Shown: in pieces, positions 17,301 to 19,633 of the stretch
Numbering within the stretch: the first letter of the stretch is position 1
Layout: each line of letters starts with the position of its first letter
Assembly: GCA_964394205.1 (NCBI GenBank)
Contig: CAYMVS010000039.1
Location: forward strand, 1-19,633
Direction of reading: 5' to 3'
Length of the DNA: 19,633 bases
Source: HGM05190 sp964394205
Lineage (GTDB): Bacteria > Bacteroidota > Bacteroidia > Bacteroidales > Muribaculaceae
Program-made: the position numbers and the translations under genes
The notes under the pieces: generated by a model
The model's database searches: none
Told to the model about the DNA's origin: nothing
What the model saw: the letters and a program-made list of their open reading frames with translations, nothing else

Positions 17301-17546
17301 ACCGTTAGAGAAATCGTCAGTTTTCAAACTGAGAATCGTTTCAGGATGGCCGAAACCACCACTTTCAGGCATGTCATCAGCCTTTTTGACACAGTTGTAT
17401 GAAGCAGAACTTATATCGTCGATAGCTGTCAATGCACGATCAAGCGCATCCCGAAATGGAGATGACTCATATTCCTGTTTGTTTTTCGGTACAGCCGACA
17501 GGCTCTCCTCTCCCATTCGGAAGATAATCTTCTTCTGATTATTCAT
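14343..17546 (-). CDS. rdrA: RdrA-like P-loop ATPase of a RADAR defence system
   Basis: A 1067-residue ATPase. Walker A is FLGDRGSGKTS (GDRGSGKT at 92-99), Walker B is ILVISIDDID (D236-D237), and ILMGAK (263-268) sits in a sensor-like position. The large middle region has no motif I recognise. The last ~150 residues (about 915-1055) are a heptad-rich, charged coiled coil. Size, Walker layout and the adjacent RdrB gene identify it as RdrA, the ATPase that assembles with RdrB in anti-phage RADAR. The gene is visibly more AT-rich than the genes to its left and the sigma factor to its right, consistent with acquisition. Twelve bases upstream, in the same frame, lies a 28-codon transmembrane ORF. 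A start at 17546 is supported by the stop codon at 17559-17561. Confidence 0.88.
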   Translation of the reverse strand: MNNQKKIIFRMGEESLSAVPKNKQEYESSPFRDALDRALTAIDDISSASYNCVKKADDMPESGGFGHPETILSLKTDDFSNGIINNIIAFLGDRGSGKTSCMDTIRHGLSSDVYGWRPPKSSLLFLDAIDPSFFDNHHNILEIVIGELYREFKKIKFDWKTLNSNKRSELNQIQNTFGMVKRALRFMDSDVKFDMYEEHEELTALSEVQNLKHIIRQLITEYLDYHDKNILVISIDDIDINVREAFVMMEQIRKYLILPRVIILMGAKLNQLNQAVSLYYHKEVLPSRHSDNGDTIIPDVAAIAERYIDKFLPLSHRIFMPEIDVIANTDLTIVDKTGNEENFASVEFGILSLIYSRCGYLFYNYEDGPSLIIPRNLRELRLLTALLYEMEDRDESMGDLNPHEKNKQAFKNYFYSTWLSDLPYNLQVLANSIRNERILWQLNKSVITLLDKESKLTESLKAERADGGVSSSEMIIRKRIMEICNPETVAMNISIGDVMFIIERISERLYSSDFRRFLFFITTHYSILLYELYDRLTDSLTHPAVIEGNQIPRLRHNYKDEIEDYFKVVGNNFFVLTGTKFIPLTSTSNPREAVMINGKVLTKEIEKLISAIENNIDNITEDENPTILNLIEFFILTISRRVSTKSGDYSLSDTDSWRTDSTISYLQPFPVGVKNLLFEATAPFVNILRMEWAYNRFDKDFYRVAKKCKGSLVNKLLNHRRNRNSDEYHDLLSQMAIRNMEVLSDLQWWMEERKKQLRPDGKGQLGVLANFYLNFGANKEKSYNVDTYYEDEDASKNTPNRLFHKISFRPLALLGECLDRVSRDEQASRLFLSIYSPTDRFEFEELYTPEEIEHVFRYNELDDYITAMKKLKTLDMTKSSIGTGEILKGLIDTDLFDFNHFYRLFDRLTCNSYYSDLQKNIAHIENDIANLHGEQSLIKEEIDIVSEEVKSLKSELSDCEKRHTNLLNDETKHIKELKTAVSGTDVYFMIKNRIDSGNEQIKKQEKEIPRIRENIDDLNHRRSYLRSVKVGFDKDILKKKTQLKAQQEKSKQVYPLIRRSRQSSTTD

Positions 17547-17558
17547 GGCTACATTAAA

Positions 17559-17645
17559 TTAAGATTGCACTATCATACAGACCAACCACAAAATAGCTGT
17601 GATCAGCACGATTACAAAAATAACAAAAAAAACATGATTATTCAT
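17559..17645 (-). CDS. putative 28-residue single-pass membrane miniprotein upstream of rdrA
   Basis: ATG at 17645-17643 opens a 28-codon frame closed by TAA (17561-17559). After MNNH comes an unbroken run of about 22 hydrophobic residues (starting VFFVIFVIVLITAILWLV), then a short tail ending IVQS: one transmembrane helix and almost nothing else. It ends 12 bases before rdrA and in the same frame, so only TAA plus four codons separate them. The sequence around both start codons is the same 12-mer. Some RADAR loci carry accessory membrane proteins (SLATT or Csx27-like); this one resembles neither in size. It may instead be the promoter region of rdrA read by chance, since the minus strand has TATTTTTG inside it (17616-17623) without a good -33 box. 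Confidence 0.45.
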   Translation of the reverse strand: MNNHVFFVIFVIVLITAILWLVCMIVQS

Positions 17646-17669
17646 GCCCGGTAAGCAAGAAAGTAAAGA

Positions 17670-17703
17670 AAACTGCCGCCCGGGGTGGCCCGGGCGGCAG
17701 TTT
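17670..17703 (-). terminator. strong rho-independent terminator of the ECF sigma factor gene
   Basis: A perfect 15-bp inverted repeat (17670-17684 with 17689-17703, arms AAACTGCCGCCCGGG and its complement) closes a 4-base loop. On the minus strand it is followed by a T-rich run (TTCTTTACTTTC). It lies 110-145 bases after the sigma factor stop. It insulates the RADAR genes, leaving only 24 bases before the mini-ORF start. Confidence 0.8.
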
Positions 17704-17734
17704 CTGTTGTTGTGCAGATAGTTGTGTGTTTTTC

Positions 17735-17764
17735 TTAACCAATCATTATTTAACCAATCATTAT
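17735..17764. repeat. exact 15-bp tandem duplication
   Basis: TTAACCAATCATTAT occurs at 17735-17749 and again at 17750-17764 with no gap and no mismatch. It lies between the sigma factor stop and its terminator, in the transcribed 3' region. It may be slippage or a paired binding site; nothing in the sequence decides. Confidence 0.85.
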
Positions 17765-17812
17765 CACTTTATCTTATGAAAATCTTTTGCTGTCTTTGAC
17801 GGGGGGGGACGT

Positions 17813-18316
17813 TCAACGGTAGTCGGCGAAGCGGGTCTGCAGGCGCTTGCGGGCGAAGAAGATGCGGCTCTTGACGGTGCCCAGCGGAAGGCCCATCTCG
17901 TCGGCGATCTCGTTGTACTTGTAGCCGGCGACGTGCATCGAGAAGGGCACGCGGTATTCCTCGGGGAACTCGTTGATGGCGTTCATGATCTCGCCGGCGG
18001 CAAGCGAGCCCTCGGGGGTCTCCAGCCCTGAGTCCTGCGACAGGTTCAGGTGGTAGAGGTCCTCGGTCTGGTCGACAACGGTGGCGGCACGGCTCATGCG
18101 GCGGTAGTTGTTGATGAAGATGTTGCGCATGATGGTGAACACCCAGCCCTTGAAGTTGGTGTTGTCAGTGTACTTGTCGGCGTTGTCGAGCGCCTTGAGC
18201 ATCGTGTCCTGAAGCAGGTCCTGGGCGTCGTCGCGGTTTGAGGTGAGCATGTACGCGAAGTTGAGCATGTTGGCCTGAAGACCCATGAGCTTGTTCTGAA
18301 ATGCCTGACTTTCCAT
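17813..18316 (-). CDS. ECF-type RNA polymerase sigma factor
   Basis: A 167-residue sigma-70 family protein of the extracytoplasmic-function type. Region 2 spans about 12-73 (NRDDAQDLLQDTMLKALDNA, then FKGWVFTIMRNIFINNYRR, for -10 recognition). Region 4 spans about 112-165 (FPEEYRVPFSMHVAGYKYNE, then IADEMGLPLGTVKSRIFFAR, the -35 reading helix-turn-helix). Sigma region 3 is missing, as expected for ECF. No anti-sigma gene lies next to it. Codon use is more GC-rich than the RADAR genes, like the rest of the core. A -7-like box lies 90 bases upstream. Confidence 0.93.
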   Translation of the reverse strand: MESQAFQNKLMGLQANMLNFAYMLTSNRDDAQDLLQDTMLKALDNADKYTDNTNFKGWVFTIMRNIFINNYRRMSRAATVVDQTEDLYHLNLSQDSGLETPEGSLAAGEIMNAINEFPEEYRVPFSMHVAGYKYNEIADEMGLPLGTVKSRIFFARKRLQTRFADYR

Positions 18317-18405
18317 ATTCTTTGTTTATGAGGGTTGGGGTTGAACGTCTTGTTTTCTGTTTCCTTTGCCGGCCCGTGGTGGTTGTTTTCCCTTGCCGAC
18401 ATTAC

Positions 18406-18413
18406 AAAGGTAG
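18406..18413 (-). promoter_or_regulatory. -7 box of the ECF sigma factor gene
   Basis: The minus strand reads TACCTTTG, matching TAnnTTTG, implying a leader of roughly 80-90 bases before the start codon at 18316. The expected TTTG at 19-21 bases upstream is not clear; the region there is an A/T tract. Confidence 0.45.
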
Positions 18414-18759
18414 GCATAATTTCACCCAAAAAATTTTTAAAGTGTTAAGAGATGTTAACCGGCGGCTCCATACCTGAAATTAATTGCAACAGTACTGTCT
18501 CTCAACACATTACACACCAAAACAGATTGTTTCAACCCTGTAACAATCACTTCCCGCCGCCCGTTTTGTTTCAATAATGCAACAATTGGGTCAGCGGCCG
18601 GGGGCGGTTGGTGTCACAGCCGGGAGGAATGGGGGCAATGTAACGGGAAAGCCGCGAAGCACAATAATAGCACATTGTCGAGGGCGCGGTGTATGGAGCC
18701 GGCAGGCGTAACACCACGCCGACAGAGGCCGTGTGTACCGTTCAACATTCGTATTTGGG

Positions 18760-18924
18760 CCCCGATGAGGTCCATCAGGGCGACAATCGAGCCCTGGTCT
18801 GTCGATCTGCACCGGCGTCGACAGAGTGCCTGTGTCGACAGAGCGCCAGCGGCGCGAGGTAATGGGTAGCCCCATGCGATGCCTTGGCAAGCATGGGGTT
18901 CCTCGCCAGAGGCGATGTTATGGT
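18760..18924 (+). repeat. structured repeat module, copy A
   Basis: First of two inverted, diverged copies. Shared blocks in order: GTCCATCAGGG (18770-18780), ACAATCG (18783-18789), TCGACAGAGCGCC then GGCGCGAG (18835-18858), a 29-nt hairpin CCCCATGC...GCATGGGG (18870-18898), and CCTCGCCAGAGGCGATGTTA with ATGGT at the end (18901-18924). A local duplication of GTCGACAGAG (18817-18826 and 18834-18843) is found only in this copy. Confidence 0.75.
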
Positions 18925-19000
18925 TTCAGATATGGCTCATCGCGCAAGATAGATTGGCGACCTGACAGGTGCAGGCATGGAAGATAACACCCATGCCGCT

Positions 19001-19171
19001 ACCATGACATCGCCTCTCGCGAGGCTCCGGGGGTGTGGGCTTGCACTGTCCCCAGGCTCGCCAAGGCTTCGCCTGGGGTTCGACACAATCTCGCGCCCCC
19101 GGCGCTCTGTCGATGCCGGGCACCGGACAACCGCCGTCCGGCGCGATTGTTGACCCTGATGGACTTCGGGT
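19001..19171 (-). repeat. structured repeat module, copy B (inverted relative to A)
   Basis: Read on the minus strand it repeats the blocks of copy A in the same order: GTCCATCAGGG (19164-19154), ACAATCG (19150-19144), TCGACAGAGCGCC/GGCGCGAG (19113-19090), the hairpin CCCCAGGC...GCCTGGGG (19078-19050; 25 of 29 bases as in A) and CCTCGCGAGAGGCGATGTCA (24-nt block 19024-19001; 22 of 24 as in A). A 76-base spacer separates the copies and holds its own 7-bp hairpin (GGCATGG 18974-18980 with CCATGCC 18991-18997). Confidence 0.75.
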
Positions 19172-19233
19172 CAGCGGACAAGGCCGGTTGGTGGAGGGTA
19201 TAAATCAGACCCTCTGCTTAACTGTAAAAATAT

Positions 19234-19241
19234 TATCTTTG
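19234..19241 (+). promoter_or_regulatory. -7 box before the transposase N-terminal ORF
   Basis: TATCTTTG matches TAnnTTTG and ends 4 bases before the ATG at 19246. No matching TTTG was found at -33, and the leader would be essentially absent. Confidence 0.35.
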
Positions 19242-19245
19242 CGGA

Positions 19246-19626
19246 ATGAAACCCGAGCAACTCCTGAGGGCGATATTGCCTGCTGTAATTGTCGACAATT
19301 TCGACATCGACCGTTTTGAGAAGAGCGACACACGTTTTGACATCTGGCTTGACGAGAAGAAGGTGCAGATGCGCGAGGATAAAAGAAATTCAGATGTGAT
19401 TTCCTATGGATTTGGAGAATACCATAACATCCAGGATTTTCCCTTGCGCGGGAGAGCTACCTGGCTTCACGTGCGTAAGCGCAAGTAGCTGGATAAGTCA
19501 ACGGGAGAAATCTTCTCTTACAACTGGGATCTTTCCGAATTTGACAGCACGCAGCTCAACGAAGAGTTCGCGCTTTTTTTAAACCATAATTCGGAACCCG
19601 ATCCACGTAACGCCTTGGCGGTTTAG
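19246..19626 (+). pseudogene. ISAon1-type transposase N-terminal ORF with in-frame amber stop
   Basis: The frame starts MKPEQLLRAILPAVIVDNFD and continues ISYGFGEYHNIQDFPLRGRA, then TWLHVRKRK, matching the N-terminal-region protein of ISAon1 family transposases, which precedes the catalytic part in these insertion sequences. Codon 81 (19486-19488) is TAG where relatives have tryptophan. The frame then continues with family-like sequence (DKSTGEIFSYNWDLSEFD, then LNEEFALFL) to a second TAG at 19624-19626, the natural-looking end at codon 127. A single TGG-to-TAG change thus explains the break. The catalytic part and right end would lie beyond the window. No left inverted repeat could be proven without the right end. 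Confidence 0.75.
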
Positions 19627-19633
19627 CGATTTT

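Larger units (their letters stand above)
18317..19245. other. 929-base region without a credible gene
   Basis: Only the sigma factor leader and promoter (18317-~18440), an unremarkable AT-rich stretch with short GTTTCAA repeats (to ~18590), and then a GC-rich block (18590-19195) dominated by inverted repeats. The short reading frames on both strands in the GC-rich block overlap each other, lack domain motifs and are rich in Arg/Pro as expected from GC-rich noncoding DNA, so I call none. Confidence 0.7.
19195..19633 (+). mobile_element. left part of a probable ISAon1-type insertion sequence (right end outside window)
   Basis: Inferred from the transposase N-terminal ORF and from the change in character after the GC-rich repeat block near 19195. 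The left boundary is approximate; terminal repeats and target duplication cannot be checked here. Confidence 0.4.

Noticed and set aside
17801..17808. Run of eight G as a possible phase-variation tract
   Set aside because: It lies 4 bases beyond the sigma factor stop codon, so slippage would not change the protein, and there is no promoter next to it.
18591..18890. Short overlapping frames in the GC-rich repeat block (also 18675-18869 and 18926-19319)
   Set aside because: They overlap on both strands, have Arg/Pro/Cys-rich noise composition, and cross the inverted repeat blocks; the repeats explain the region better.
18590..19195. RNase P RNA, tmRNA or CRISPR array in the structured GC-rich block
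   Set aside because: No conserved RNase P or tmRNA core sequences were seen, and there is no regularly spaced direct repeat; the repeats are one inverted pair.

Overview
The window looks like a chromosomal segment of a gut Bacteroidales bacterium, most likely Muribaculaceae. This rests on Bacteroidota-type promoters (TTTG-N20-TAnnTTTG), lineage-typical families (DUF5606, a type IX secretion plug-like protein, DUF3109, an ISAon1-type transposase N-terminus) and GC-rich core genes. The taxon is inferred; no rRNA is present.

Layout. 1-825: 3' part of a phosphohexomutase, then a strong terminator. 899-2101: membrane-anchored Ser/Thr kinase. On the minus strand, converging on it, lie a HTH-like regulator gene (4499-3909) and a secreted WG-repeat protein (3898-2108). 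4685-6898: tightly packed plus-strand operon of a DUF5606 protein, a RIC/hemerythrin di-iron protein, a LuxR-type regulator with a degenerate receiver, and a small Tat-signal TIGR04076-like protein. 9153-6893 (minus): tRNA-Arg(CCG) running directly into an AmgK-like amino-sugar kinase fused to a RapZ C-terminal domain, then a MurU-like nucleotidyltransferase. 9227-11772: uracil-DNA glycosylase, T9SS plug-like protein and DUF3109 protein.

17645-11820 (minus) is the most notable region: a RADAR-type anti-phage system, AT-richer than its surroundings. It has an RdrA-like P-loop ATPase followed 3 bp later by an RdrB-like adenosine-deaminase-superfamily protein with a complete metal site. Just upstream of rdrA, in the same reading frame and separated only by a stop codon plus four codons, sits an unannotated 28-codon ORF encoding almost pure transmembrane helix. 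It could be a mini membrane partner or an N-terminal anchor of RdrA. RADAR itself is a described system; this arrangement is the part I cannot place.

17670-19633: a strong terminator and an exact 15-bp tandem duplication behind an ECF sigma factor gene. About 0.9 kb without a credible gene follows. It holds two diverged, inverted copies of a structured ~165-nt module, one hairpin of which shows a compensatory base-pair change. The window ends in an ISAon1-type transposase N-terminal ORF interrupted by an in-frame amber codon.
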